The notes under the pieces: generated by a model
Seen by the model: the letters and a program-made list of their open reading frames with translations, nothing else
What the model was told of the DNA's origin: nothing
The model's database searches: none
Assembly: GCF_019753045.1 (NCBI RefSeq)
Contig: NZ_JAIELN010000014.1
Coordinates: 157,524 to 221,523 of the forward strand
Source of the DNA: Hyphomicrobium sp.
GTDB taxonomy: Bacteria > Pseudomonadota > Alphaproteobacteria > Rhizobiales > Hyphomicrobiaceae
Direction of reading: 5' to 3'
DNA: 64,000 nucleotides
Shown: positions 52,778 through 59,841 of the stretch, piece by piece
Layout of the letters: each line of letters opens with the position of its first letter
Position numbering within the stretch: the first letter of the stretch is position 1
Translations under genes and position numbers: made by a program

Positions 52778-53895
52778 TCTTCGAGGTTCTCGCCGGTTAG
52801 AATGTCGATCTCTCGCAGGAACGCGTTCTCCGAATTTGTCGTGCGTACCGAGATGTCGAGATTGACCGTGCCTCTGACGACGTCGATCGTCAGATAGCCA
52901 TAGCCGCCGTCGTTGTTGTACCAATCGACGTCCGCCTCGTTCAGATAATTGTCGGTGAGGCTTCTGATGGCCTCAACGAGGCTTATCGTTGCCGGCGCCC
53001 GCACGGACACCCATCGTCCAGCAACGAACTGCCGCTCATTCTGCATGACTTCGATGGTGAGGTTTTGGGCGGCGCGCGCCGAGTCGGGCTTGAAATCGAC
53101 GCTCTCGATTGAGCCACTGTCGCCTGAGCCGTCGAAATAGACCTCGACTTGCGTGACGCCGTTGGCGCGCAGGACCGGCAGCACACGGCGCAGGGTATCC
53201 ATGTAGCCGTGGTCAGTCTCGGTCTCGACATCGGTCTTGAGGCTCTTGATGCCGAGCAGCTCTGCAATGGCGTCGCGCTGGGGCTTAGTCGGCAGGCGGT
53301 TGTCGCGGCCCTTGAGCTGCGCAATCGTCAGCGGCGCCTCTGGATTGCCGGTTTTCTTCAACTCGACTGTCCAGCGCTGGCCGTCGAGAAAGACGGCGGC
53401 GATGGCAGAGGCGCCTGAAAGGACGATGCGATGGTAGCTCGCCACGCAGTGGCGTTGTCTGAGCCCCTCCATGCCGAGGCGGCGGCTCGACTGGATGACG
53501 TAGCCCGGGAAGCGTTCCGGCAAGTGCTTCGTGAACTCCGACATGTCGTAGCGGAGATTTTCCGCCTGCAGATGCTTCATCGTGGCGAGGCGCGACAAGC
53601 GATTGTGCTCGTCCTTCCAGCGCGCCGGACTCCAGGCGAGATTGACGCGCCGGCCGTGCTGCTTCGCCATCTTGATGGTATCGGCGACCGGAATGTTTTG
53701 GCTTCGCATGCACAGGAAGCCGGCCGCGAAGCCAACGAGCCGGGTTTTGTCGCCGGCCAGCTCGCCGGCGTCGAGGACAATATTGACGACATCATCGGTC
53801 AGCTGACCGGTTTTCATCAGCTGCCGGATCGGTTCGGCGGTCTTCTGCGGCAGCAGCGCCAGGCGCTCGCCGATCGTCGCAACTGTTTCACTCAT
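52774..53895 (-). CDS. PcfJ-like domain fused to a DUF6878-like domain
   Basis: 373 aa. The PcfJ-like core is LRQRHCVASYH (H149-C150) with TVELKKTG and PLTIAQLKGRDNRLPTKPQ. The C-terminal third carries a second module, VEVYFDGSGDSGSIESVDF, then AIRSLTDNYLNEADVDWYNN and GGYGYLTIDVVRGTVNL, which matches the DUF6878 pattern. Two families usually found apart on plasmids and phages are joined here. Function of either is unknown. Confidence 0.75.
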   Translation of the reverse strand: MSETVATIGERLALLPQKTAEPIRQLMKTGQLTDDVVNIVLDAGELAGDKTRLVGFAAGFLCMRSQNIPVADTIKMAKQHGRRVNLAWSPARWKDEHNRLSRLATMKHLQAENLRYDMSEFTKHLPERFPGYVIQSSRRLGMEGLRQRHCVASYHRIVLSGASAIAAVFLDGQRWTVELKKTGNPEAPLTIAQLKGRDNRLPTKPQRDAIAELLGIKSLKTDVETETDHGYMDTLRRVLPVLRANGVTQVEVYFDGSGDSGSIESVDFKPDSARAAQNLTIEVMQNERQFVAGRWVSVRAPATISLVEAIRSLTDNYLNEADVDWYNNDGGYGYLTIDVVRGTVNLDISVRTTNSENAFLREIDILTGENLEE

Positions 53896-54247
53896 ACTGC
53901 ACGTTCTCCCGCTTAGCGCCGACCTTGGTGGCGCGGGCCATCCACGGCTCAGGGGTGATTTTCGACAGCCAGTCGGCGATGGTTGGGATCTGTCCCAAGT
54001 CTTCCATCACGTGCTGCTCGGCGACGTAGCGCACCGGCACGGTCTTGCCGTCGCTGTTGGTGAGCGTGACGCCGAACACGCGCTCGCACTCGAAGATGCC
54101 CTCGGCGTGATGGCGCAGCGCCCGGTGACGGAAATCAGCAAAACTTTCCTTGGTGGCGTCGAACCAGTTGTGGATCTCGAGGTAGTCCTCAGGCTTGCCA
54201 CCGAACATGCGGGCGGAACTCACGGCATGAAAGTGCGGATGCGTCAC
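53888..54247 (-). CDS. DUF6915-like protein
   Basis: 119 aa. HFHAVSSARMFGGKPEDYLE and IHNWFDATKESFADFRHRAL are the DUF6915 signature, often beside DUF6878. Overlaps the fusion gene by eight bases. Unknown function. Confidence 0.7.
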   Translation of the reverse strand: MTHPHFHAVSSARMFGGKPEDYLEIHNWFDATKESFADFRHRALRHHAEGIFECERVFGVTLTNSDGKTVPVRYVAEQHVMEDLGQIPTIADWLSKITPEPWMARATKVGAKRENVQYE

Positions 54248-54258
54248 CTCAACCCTCC

Positions 54259-54486
54259 TTACTTCCCTAGCGCCAAAGCGTGGCGCAGATTGCTGATGAT
54301 CGCCGTCGGCGGCCCAGGATATTTGTCCTTTGGCAAGTCGCTGTACGATGCCTCAAGGGCGTTGGCGGCAAGCTCGATGGCCAGTTCGAGCTGCGCGATG
54401 CGCTTGTCGCGGATGGCAACCGCCTGAGCGGCGTCGCCTGTCGCGTCCGCGAGTTGCTGTTTTAGCATCTCTGTCTGCGTCGCCAT
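54259..54486 (-). CDS. Small coiled-coil protein
   Basis: 75 aa, a coiled coil (EMLKQQLADATGDAAQAVAI, then RDKRIAQLELAIELAANAL) with a short C-terminal tail. Unknown function. Confidence 0.6.
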   Translation of the reverse strand: MATQTEMLKQQLADATGDAAQAVAIRDKRIAQLELAIELAANALEASYSDLPKDKYPGPPTAIISNLRHALALGK

Positions 54487-54497
54487 CCTGCTCTCCC

Positions 54498-54716
54498 TTA
54501 GCTGACAACTTCTTCGTCAAGCTTTTGCTTCGCGATGCGAAACATTTCGCCCATCGTGCGCCGGATGCCTTTCGCTTCGTAAATCCGCCCACGCGCGAAC
54601 GCGCCCGGTTTGCCTTCGGTGTCTCGGGCAGCCTCAGCGGCGCACTTTTCCTCCGTCTCTTCACACAGCGCACAGAGGTCTTTGCGAAGGTCTTCGATGA
54701 TCTCCTTCGGCGTCAT
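54498..54716 (-). CDS. Hypothetical small protein
   Basis: 72 aa; start at 54716 is preceded by GGAGGCAGGCGG, the first of five near-identical leaders in this region. Cys-x-x-Cys near the start (LCALCEETEEKC) and charged helices. Confidence 0.6.
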   Translation of the reverse strand: MTPKEIIEDLRKDLCALCEETEEKCAAEAARDTEGKPGAFARGRIYEAKGIRRTMGEMFRIAKQKLDEEVVS

Positions 54717-54728
54717 CCGCCTGCCTCC

Positions 54729-54869
54729 TTATTTCTCCAACGAGCAGCCGCCACTAGCTGGCTTCGGCTCTGTTTTGATCTTCGTTCCGCACTTCGCGCA
54801 AAACCAGTACGGCGGCTTCGTCCAAAGGTCCGTCGTGCGCGTAATTCTGATCCAAGAATGGTCGGGCAC
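54729..54869 (-). CDS. Zinc-ribbon small protein
   Basis: 46 aa from a GTG at 54869 that follows GGAGCCAAC. YWFCAKCGTKIKTEPKPAS with a later Cys gives a CxxC knuckle of the kind used in small zinc ribbons. Ends just before the leader of the next gene. Confidence 0.55.
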   Translation of the reverse strand: MPDHSWIRITRTTDLWTKPPYWFCAKCGTKIKTEPKPASGGCSLEK

Positions 54870-54879
54870 GTTGGCTCCG

Positions 54880-55107
54880 TTATTTTACACCGGCATCGAT
54901 CAAGATGCGGGACACTTGGTGAATTTGCTTCTGCACTCGCTCTATCGTTTTGATGCAGACCGGATCGGCCTTCGTCCTCTTGAGATCGATGAGCGCACCC
55001 TCAAGATTATAGTAGGCGTCGCTATCGATGAGATGGCCGCCACGTTCTTTTCGAGGCGTCGGGAACAGCGCGCTGCTGATCTTTTCGAGTGCCTTTTCCG
55101 GTTTCAT
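54880..55107 (-). CDS. Hypothetical small protein
   Basis: 75 aa from ATG 55107, preceded by the repeated leader (CGAGGCAGGCGG). Lys/Glu-rich N-terminal helix then NLEGALIDLKRTKADPVC. Unknown. Confidence 0.6.
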   Translation of the reverse strand: MKPEKALEKISSALFPTPRKERGGHLIDSDAYYNLEGALIDLKRTKADPVCIKTIERVQKQIHQVSRILIDAGVK

Positions 55108-55139
55108 CCGCCTGCCTCGTTTCTTTGACAAATGGGTTT

Positions 55140-55346
55140 CTACTTATTCGATGCCACGAGCTTGCAAAGCTCGTCTGCGCGGTCTGCCCTGTCGATGATC
55201 TGTTGGCACGCCCATCGCGCGCCATCCGCGAACGATCCGGACATGTCCGGAAAATTTTCGCTTTCCAGCATCACGACACTCGCGATGCTTTGCGGCACGC
55301 CACGAGGCGGATGCGCCAGCACATTCTTGATTTCGTCAGGTGACAT
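55140..55346 (-). CDS. Hypothetical small protein
   Basis: 68 aa. MSPDEIKNVLAHPPRGVPQS and GARWACQQIIDRADRADELC. Probable small helical protein; no motif recognised. Confidence 0.6.
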   Translation of the reverse strand: MSPDEIKNVLAHPPRGVPQSIASVVMLESENFPDMSGSFADGARWACQQIIDRADRADELCKLVASNK

Positions 55347-55355
55347 CCTGTTCTC

Positions 55356-55574
55356 CTATCTCTTACATTCCTCACGCGCCCATTCTTCGAAAGCTTTCGC
55401 GTCCGCCTTAGTGAACGGATGAAACACGATGCCTTTGCCTTTGCACTCGTCACAGCCTGAGCCGACGTGAACGTGATGCTTCGGGTGGATAGGGAAAAGT
55501 CGATGACTGATGTAGCCATCGACGCTATCAGTGCAGCCCGAGCACGAGTCCCAATAGCCAACGCTGTTGCCCAT
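55356..55574 (-). CDS. Small zinc-finger-like protein
   Basis: 72 aa preceded by the repeated leader. Two cysteine knuckles (CSGCTD, CDECKGKG; DnaJ-type spacing) could bind zinc. The C-terminus is helical and acidic. Confidence 0.6.
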   Translation of the reverse strand: MGNSVGYWDSCSGCTDSVDGYISHRLFPIHPKHHVHVGSGCDECKGKGIVFHPFTKADAKAFEEWAREECKR

Positions 55575-55598
55575 CCGCCTGCCTCCTCGGGTGTGAAA

Positions 55599-55793
55599 TT
55601 AAAATTCGCAATTGGCGATAATCTGATTTGCCTTGTCGAGAGGCATCAACCCCGCTCCATCGTCGTCTAAAAACGGTTGCAGCGCGACGCGCGCGTGCGC
55701 CTTTGCGAGAGCGCAGACGCAAAGACCGTCTTCCCCCATGTCGTCCAAAAGCTGCGCCATCGCATCCACCAACGAGCGAACATTCTGGTTCAT
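55599..55793 (-). CDS. Hypothetical small acidic protein
   Basis: 64 aa from ATG 55793, preceded by AAAGGAGGCAGGCGG. Acidic helices (AMAQLLDDMGEDGLCVCALA). Unknown. Confidence 0.6.
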   Translation of the reverse strand: MNQNVRSLVDAMAQLLDDMGEDGLCVCALAKAHARVALQPFLDDDGAGLMPLDKANQIIANCEF

Positions 55794-55812
55794 CCGCCTG
55801 CCTCCTTTGGTG

Positions 55813-56040
55813 TTAAGCGGCTTTGTTGATCTCTTCGAAATTTCGTCCGAGATCAAATGCCTCGCGAGCGCCGCCCTGAGCATGCGCTCTCACGCTCTCA
55901 ACCAACGACAAAATATCTCCGAGCTTTACGCTCCCTTGCTCTCTCGCAAGCTCATCGAAAACAATCCAGCCGCAGCCTTCGGCCCACTCAGCCCCAGGAT
56001 GCCCTTGCTCTACGCAGCGGTAGTATCCAGAACCTTCCAT
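55813..56040 (-). CDS. Hypothetical small Cys-rich protein
   Basis: 75 aa, start after AAGGAGAC. EGSGYYRCVEQGHPGAEWAE, then GCGWIV, a short Cys-containing fold; helical C-terminus. Confidence 0.6.
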   Translation of the reverse strand: MEGSGYYRCVEQGHPGAEWAEGCGWIVFDELAREQGSVKLGDILSLVESVRAHAQGGAREAFDLGRNFEEINKAA

Positions 56041-56054
56041 TCTAAAGTCTCCTT

Positions 56055-56270
56055 TTAGACGATCTTCAATTTCGGCGTCTTCGGCCCTGCCGCCTTCAGC
56101 AACAGGTCGCCCATGTTCCGCGCAAGCGTCGGCGGCAATCGCAAACTGACGGTGTGATGCTTCTCGATCTCTAGGATAACAACGCCGTCGTCATCGACGC
56201 TCACAGCGATTTTTCCGGACCACTCGCGTGACACGCCATTGGCCAGCGCTATCTCCCCAATCGGCTTCAT
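56055..56270 (-). CDS. Hypothetical small protein
   Basis: 71 aa, ATG 56270, preceded by the repeated leader. WSGKIAVSVDDDGVVILEIE reads as a small beta barrel with a C-terminal helix. Confidence 0.6.
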   Translation of the reverse strand: MKPIGEIALANGVSREWSGKIAVSVDDDGVVILEIEKHHTVSLRLPPTLARNMGDLLLKAAGPKTPKLKIV

Positions 56271-56506
56271 CCGCCTGCCTCCTTTGGTGCCTCAGGGAGC
56301 ACGGCCTTGGCGATCCGCGTATAGGCCTCACCGACAGCGACGGCGCGCGGGTCGTCTTCGGTAATGCCGTGTGGCGGGCGCGGCTTCGGATCGATCGCCT
56401 CGAGGATGTTGGCTGGCCCACGCTTGGCCTCGGCGAAATAGCCATCGAATGAGGAGGGGTCATCGGGACTGGCGCGTTTGCGGTCGAGATCAAGCTTCTT
56501 CGTCAT
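56267..56506 (-). CDS. Hypothetical protein
   Basis: 79 aa from ATG 56506 (SD GGAGGACC). Basic start MTKKLDLDRKRASPDDPSSF, Pro-rich and probably largely disordered with one helix. Overlaps its neighbours. Confidence 0.55.
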   Translation of the reverse strand: MTKKLDLDRKRASPDDPSSFDGYFAEAKRGPANILEAIDPKPRPPHGITEDDPRAVAVGEAYTRIAKAVLPEAPKEAGG

Positions 56507-56771
56507 CAAGGTCCTCCGTCTCGTAGAGGCCTTGGATCGCCTTCTCGATCAGGTCATCAGGACCGATCGTCATGATTGGCGATACGCTGACGTCCGGCAG
56601 GTCGGGATCTTCGAAGCGCTGACCCGAGAACGGCACGTCGGCTTGGTCTTTGCCTTCGGCGTCAAGCTGGCCAGATGCCAGCGTGCGAGCCTTCTGCCTG
56701 GCCTCTTCGATGGTCTTTGCCTTGATGTAGGCGGTGGCCCAGACTGGAATATCCAACTGGAAGATTTTCAT
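56490..56771 (-). CDS. Hypothetical small protein
   Basis: 93 aa from ATG 56771. KIFQLDIPVWATAYIKAKTI followed by an EEARQKA helix is the strand-turn-helix seen in several small phage proteins; acidic tail. Confidence 0.6.
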   Translation of the reverse strand: MKIFQLDIPVWATAYIKAKTIEEARQKARTLASGQLDAEGKDQADVPFSGQRFEDPDLPDVSVSPIMTIGPDDLIEKAIQGLYETEDLDDEEA

Positions 56772-57022
56772 CAGATCACGCGCTCCCTGGCGATGTGCTC
56801 GCAGAGCTCGACCATCCAATCGATCGTCTCCTTGTCGCGCGTCAGGTGCGCTTCAAGGACGACGGCGGCGATGACGAGCGGCTTCTTCTTCAGGCTGTCG
56901 GCGATCCGACGGCGCTCACGGCGGGTGGCGCGGCGGAAGCACTCGATAAGCGCCTTGGCGTCGCTCGAACGCCTGGCAATGCGTTTCTCCCGGTAGTCGG
57001 GATCGCTGGAATACTCTTTCAC
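56771..57022 (-). CDS. Hypothetical small basic protein
   Basis: 83 aa. RATRRERRRIADSLKKKPLV is strongly basic, followed by helices containing DWMVELCEHIARERV. Possible nucleic-acid binder. Confidence 0.55.
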   Translation of the reverse strand: MKEYSSDPDYREKRIARRSSDAKALIECFRRATRRERRRIADSLKKKPLVIAAVVLEAHLTRDKETIDWMVELCEHIARERVI

Positions 57023-57052
57023 GCCAGATTTCCTCCATCTCCGAGCATTTTA

Positions 57053-57262
57053 TCAGACCGGCAGCACCGTCTCAGTCGCCGCCTCCACCTTCAGGCGGTA
57101 GCTCGGATAATCCGGCGCGTGCGTCGCAATGTGCGCCTCGGCATCCGCTTCGCTCTCAAAGCGCATCGGCGCGCGGCGATCGGGACCGAAGCAGATGGGC
57201 GACAGCAGCCAGCCGTCGCGGCCCATGATCTTGCCGTGCTGGTTCTTGATGATGAAGGTCAT
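57053..57262 (-). CDS. Hypothetical small protein
   Basis: 69 aa from ATG 57262. GRDGWLLSPICFGPDRRAPM and a helix with EADAEAHIATHAP, again the strand-turn-(E)A pattern. Unknown. Confidence 0.55.
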   Translation of the reverse strand: MTFIIKNQHGKIMGRDGWLLSPICFGPDRRAPMRFESEADAEAHIATHAPDYPSYRLKVEAATETVLPV

Positions 57263-57450
57263 GCAGCCCTCCGTTCGGCCCGCTTCAGCTTCGCCATGAT
57301 GTTGAGGATCGAGCGCGGGTCCGACGGCGTCGAAGAGCCGAAGACCGTTTCGCGCTCGGGGTGCGTAAATCGCAAGTGGTTGTTCTTCGAACGCGAGACT
57401 GTCCAACCGCGAGCGACAGCGAATTCTTCGATGTCGCGCCGGTAGCACAT
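57259..57450 (-). CDS. HicA-like small protein, no HicB partner
   Basis: 63 aa. RSKNNHLRFTHPERETVFGS, then STPSDPRSILNIMAKLKRAE, is the compact dsRBD-like pattern of solo HicA-like phage proteins (NHLRF.HP...VFGSSTPSD). The gene at 1-252 shares the RFTHP piece. No antitoxin is adjacent. Overlaps the next gene by four bases. Confidence 0.65.
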   Translation of the reverse strand: MCYRRDIEEFAVARGWTVSRSKNNHLRFTHPERETVFGSSTPSDPRSILNIMAKLKRAERRAA

Positions 57451-57453
57451 GGC

Positions 57454-57636
57454 TCAGGCCTCCATGACCTCGGCACGGGTGATCCGCTTCATCACGTGGC
57501 GCACATAGCGGTGCTCGAGCGCCTTGGCCCGCCGGCGGCACTTCGAGCCGTGCTTCGATGGCCAGGCCGGCCATTCATCGTGGCCAGGGCAACAGGGCTC
57601 ACCCAGCCGCTTCAGGTTCTTGATTTCGCGCTTCAT
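57454..57636 (-). CDS. Hypothetical small protein
   Basis: 60 aa. CCPGHDEWPAWPSKHGSKCR supplies three Cys and two His, a possible zinc site, followed by a basic helix. Confidence 0.55.
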   Translation of the reverse strand: MKREIKNLKRLGEPCCPGHDEWPAWPSKHGSKCRRRAKALEHRYVRHVMKRITRAEVMEA

Positions 57637-57674
57637 GGTCGTTGCTCCGTGTGGTCGTTCGGTAATCGTCTTCC

Positions 57675-57712
57675 GCTGCCGGCGCGGAAGCTGGAGGGGA
57701 CACGCCGGCAGC
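57675..57712 (-). terminator. Hairpin between 57636 and 57722
   Basis: GCTGCCGGCG and CGCCGGCAGC form a perfect ten-base stem in the gap after the 57722-58063 gene. No T-run, so an attenuator or factor-dependent terminator is possible. Confidence 0.45.
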
Positions 57713-57721
57713 AGAAGGCGG

Positions 57722-58063
57722 TTACGCAGCCTTGGCCTGCGCGGGGATCGCGGGTCGGTACTTAAAGGGGCGGTTCAGCCAGTGGCCGATCTCGAGCTTC
57801 GTCAGATGGCTGTTGCCGGCGGCAATCATCAGCACGCGTTCCAAGGCCTTCAGCATGGCGCCGTCGAACTGCTCGGCTAAGTGCTCGGTGTCGACGTCGT
57901 AGCAGGGCTTGCGGCCGTCGAACCCGTAGTCGTAGGGCGCCTCGACCACCGACACGGTGAGCGTGCGGTTATCGGGGGAGAGGCGGAGGGCGAATTTCCA
58001 GCCCTTGAAGACGGCGGCGAGCGTCTCGCGCTTCACTTGGACTTCGGCTGCGGTGATGTACAT
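57722..58063 (-). CDS. Hypothetical protein
   Basis: 113 aa from ATG 58063, leader GGGACGGAGCATCCC, from the promoter at 58098. LAAVFKGWKFALRLSPDNRT, YDYGFDGRKPCYDVDTEHLA. Unknown family. Confidence 0.6.
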   Translation of the reverse strand: MYITAAEVQVKRETLAAVFKGWKFALRLSPDNRTLTVSVVEAPYDYGFDGRKPCYDVDTEHLAEQFDGAMLKALERVLMIAAGNSHLTKLEIGHWLNRPFKYRPAIPAQAKAA

Positions 58064-58079
58064 GGGATGCTCCGTCCCG

Positions 58080-58126
58080 TAAGTGGTTGATAAACAGACA
58101 GTAAATGAGCCACGCAGGGGCACAAG
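58080..58126 (-). promoter_or_regulatory. Right-arm promoter, variant copy
   Basis: TACTGT (58098-58103) 17 bp downstream of CTTGTG (58121-58126) on the minus strand, with the GATAA-centred segment at 58080-58102 covering the start point. Drives the gene at 57722. Confidence 0.45.
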
Positions 58127-58154
58127 ACGCGAAATCAAGCAGGATGATACTTTT

Positions 58155-58466
58155 TTACCGGCCGAGCGGTCGCAAGTAGGCCCTCGGGTTCTTCCAGCGT
58201 TCGCGCGCGATCATGGCGGCCTTGGTGGCGTCGCGACGGCTGCGCCGGCAGGCGGCGATAAGGCTCGGGTCGTGTGTGTCCATGGCCGCGCGGAGACGGC
58301 GGCGAAGCAGGCGAACGACCCGCAATTCCATGGCAAATTCGCCTTTGAGCTGCCGTTTCGGCAGCGCCAGGCGCGGCCAGTTCTCGATGTCGAGGAAGTC
58401 GATCTGCTCGGCCAGCGCGTTGAACGTCTGGGCAATGCGCGGGCGGGAGAGGGTGGAAATGGTCAT
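58155..58466 (-). CDS. Hypothetical basic protein
   Basis: 103 aa. LRVVRLLRRRLRAAMDTHDP and RRSRRDATKAAMIARERWKN; strongly basic helices. An operator lies 20 bp upstream. Unknown. Confidence 0.55.
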   Translation of the reverse strand: MTISTLSRPRIAQTFNALAEQIDFLDIENWPRLALPKRQLKGEFAMELRVVRLLRRRLRAAMDTHDPSLIAACRRSRRDATKAAMIARERWKNPRAYLRPLGR

Positions 58467-58485
58467 GGGAGAAGCTCCGAAGATA

Positions 58486-58508
58486 AAAGTCTAGCCGTGC
58501 TTGACTTT
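58486..58508. promoter_or_regulatory. Phage operator copy (dyad)
   Basis: AAAGTCTAG, spacer CCGTG, CTTGACTTT. On the minus strand TTGATT lies 17 bp upstream of the TAGACT inside the dyad, a plausible promoter, so repressor would occlude it. Confidence 0.75.
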
Positions 58509-58520
58509 GCAATCAAGCAA

Positions 58521-58703
58521 TCAGTGGCGCGGGTCGGTGTTCAGCACGCGATAGCTGGTAATTTTGCCGGCGGCCTTAAGTTCTGCGAATTTCTCGGGCT
58601 TGACGGACACGATCTTGCCGTCGGCGCGCTGGAGACTGACGAATGCGCCAAAGCGCTTAGTTGAACCTTCGCACAGATAAGTGAAGGTGCTATTCGCGGT
58701 CAT
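58521..58703 (-). CDS. Hypothetical small protein
   Basis: 60 aa, leader TACGGAGCCAAACG. FTYLCEGSTKRFGAFVSLQR, ending in a helix before RVLNTDPRH. Expressed from the CTATGC promoter copy 4. Unknown. Confidence 0.6.
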   Translation of the reverse strand: MTANSTFTYLCEGSTKRFGAFVSLQRADGKIVSVKPEKFAELKAAGKITSYRVLNTDPRH

Positions 58704-58715
58704 CGTTTGGCTCCG

Positions 58716-58762
58716 TATGTCGTTGATAAAACGACATTAATTGAGCCAAGCACCGTGCATAG
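58716..58762 (-). promoter_or_regulatory. Right-arm promoter (CTATGC box), copy 4, with a palindrome
   Basis: CTATGC (58757-58762), 17 bp, TAATGT (58734-58739). ATGTCGTT and AACGACAT around GATAA form a perfect dyad at 58717-58737 with the same 9-5-9 geometry and central GTC/GAC as the operator family but a different sequence. Confidence 0.55.
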
Positions 58763-58788
58763 TCGAAAAATTAAGCGTCCTGAAACGT

Positions 58789-59169
58789 TTATTCGCCAGC
58801 AGCTGCCTTCCGGCGCTGCTCGTGGAAGGCGGCGATGTCTGTCACCCGCGTGTGTAGGCGCCGGCTATCATCGACGTTCAGGAAGTGGCAGGACATGAAA
58901 CCGGGCATGCCATTGAGCGAGCCCGGCCCCGCCTTATCGAGGTACTCGTAGACGGCATTGATATTGTTTGCCTTCTGCCACTCACGCCCCGCCTTATCCA
59001 TGAACGCGAGGGGCATCCAGATCTGCTCGAGGTCGACGTTGGCCACCTCGATGCGGTGGCTGTGGTAGACGTTGTGAAACACCAAGCCGCCGACAATGTC
59101 CTGCGCCAACTGTTCGAGTTCGGCGTCGGTCTTCGGCTGATAGGGCAGAGGCTTCGTCTCATCACTCAT
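58789..59169 (-). CDS. Hypothetical protein
   Basis: 126 aa from ATG 59169. GGLVFHNVYHSHRIEVANVD and MPLAFMDKAGREWQKANNIN. Overlaps the upstream gene by eight bases. Unknown. Confidence 0.6.
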   Translation of the reverse strand: MSDETKPLPYQPKTDAELEQLAQDIVGGLVFHNVYHSHRIEVANVDLEQIWMPLAFMDKAGREWQKANNINAVYEYLDKAGPGSLNGMPGFMSCHFLNVDDSRRLHTRVTDIAAFHEQRRKAAAGE

Positions 59170-59512
59170 TGACTTGCTCCTTGGCGTGCCGGCCTCCTGG
59201 CCCCGAACGGCCGCCAGGCTTCTCCACGATCCAATTCCCGGGCGGATCACCTTGGCCATCCCAGGTCACGCACGCGACCAGCGCCTCGCCCTGGCCGCTG
59301 TAGCAGTAGCGCTTGAAGTAGCTGGTGCGGTCCTCAATGACGCAGAGGCCCCAGGTATAAATGAACTCCATGATCCCAAGGAGATCACCGGCCTCGTTGC
59401 GGCGAAGGTGCTTATATCCCATCGCGAGGAGATCGGCGAAGAGCTCTTCATCGCCAGGCTTTCGGATCGCGGATCTATCGACCATCCGCTTGGCGGCATC
59501 GAGAAAGTCCAT
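59162..59512 (-). CDS. Hypothetical protein
   Basis: 116 aa. MDFLDAAKRMVDRSAIRKPG, GIMEFIYTWGLCVIEDRTSY. No motif. Overlaps neighbours by one and eight bases. Confidence 0.6.
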   Translation of the reverse strand: MDFLDAAKRMVDRSAIRKPGDEELFADLLAMGYKHLRRNEAGDLLGIMEFIYTWGLCVIEDRTSYFKRYCYSGQGEALVACVTWDGQGDPPGNWIVEKPGGRSGPGGRHAKEQVNE

Positions 59513-59841
59513 CAGTGTACATGGCCCCGGATCTTGCCGTTGCAGCAGGCGCAGCCGCGCTCGGCGACCTTTTCGATTTCGCGCTGCTTATCTTCCGGCA
59601 TGTCTTTCAGGCTCTGGGCGCCAAGCGCGTGCAGTTCTTCGGCCGTTGCCAGCCGGCCGATACAGATGGCGATATCGGGCTGCGTCAGCATCTCCTCCGG
59701 CACTTCGCCGCCGAGCACCTGGCCGCCGGGGTTGAGACCGAGATCCCAGGCGTTGCGGACGGCATCCACAAGATCGTGGCCCTGGACCACGGTAGCGCCG
59801 AGAAACGTCTCGTCGGCGAACGACAGGTAGAAATGCTTCAT
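59512..59841 (-). CDS. Hypothetical protein with a C-terminal Cys pair
   Basis: 109 aa. FYLSFADETFLGATVVQGHD at the start and AERGCACCNGKIRGHVH at the end, the latter a CxCC cluster. The N-terminal strand-turn-helix recalls many small phage proteins. Confidence 0.6.
   Translation of the reverse strand: MKHFYLSFADETFLGATVVQGHDLVDAVRNAWDLGLNPGGQVLGGEVPEEMLTQPDIAICIGRLATAEELHALGAQSLKDMPEDKQREIEKVAERGCACCNGKIRGHVH

Noticed and set aside
56044..56060. AAAGTCTCC, resembling an operator half-site
   Set aside because: On the minus strand it is the ribosome site AAGGAGAC of the gene starting at 56040; no second half exists at the right spacing.
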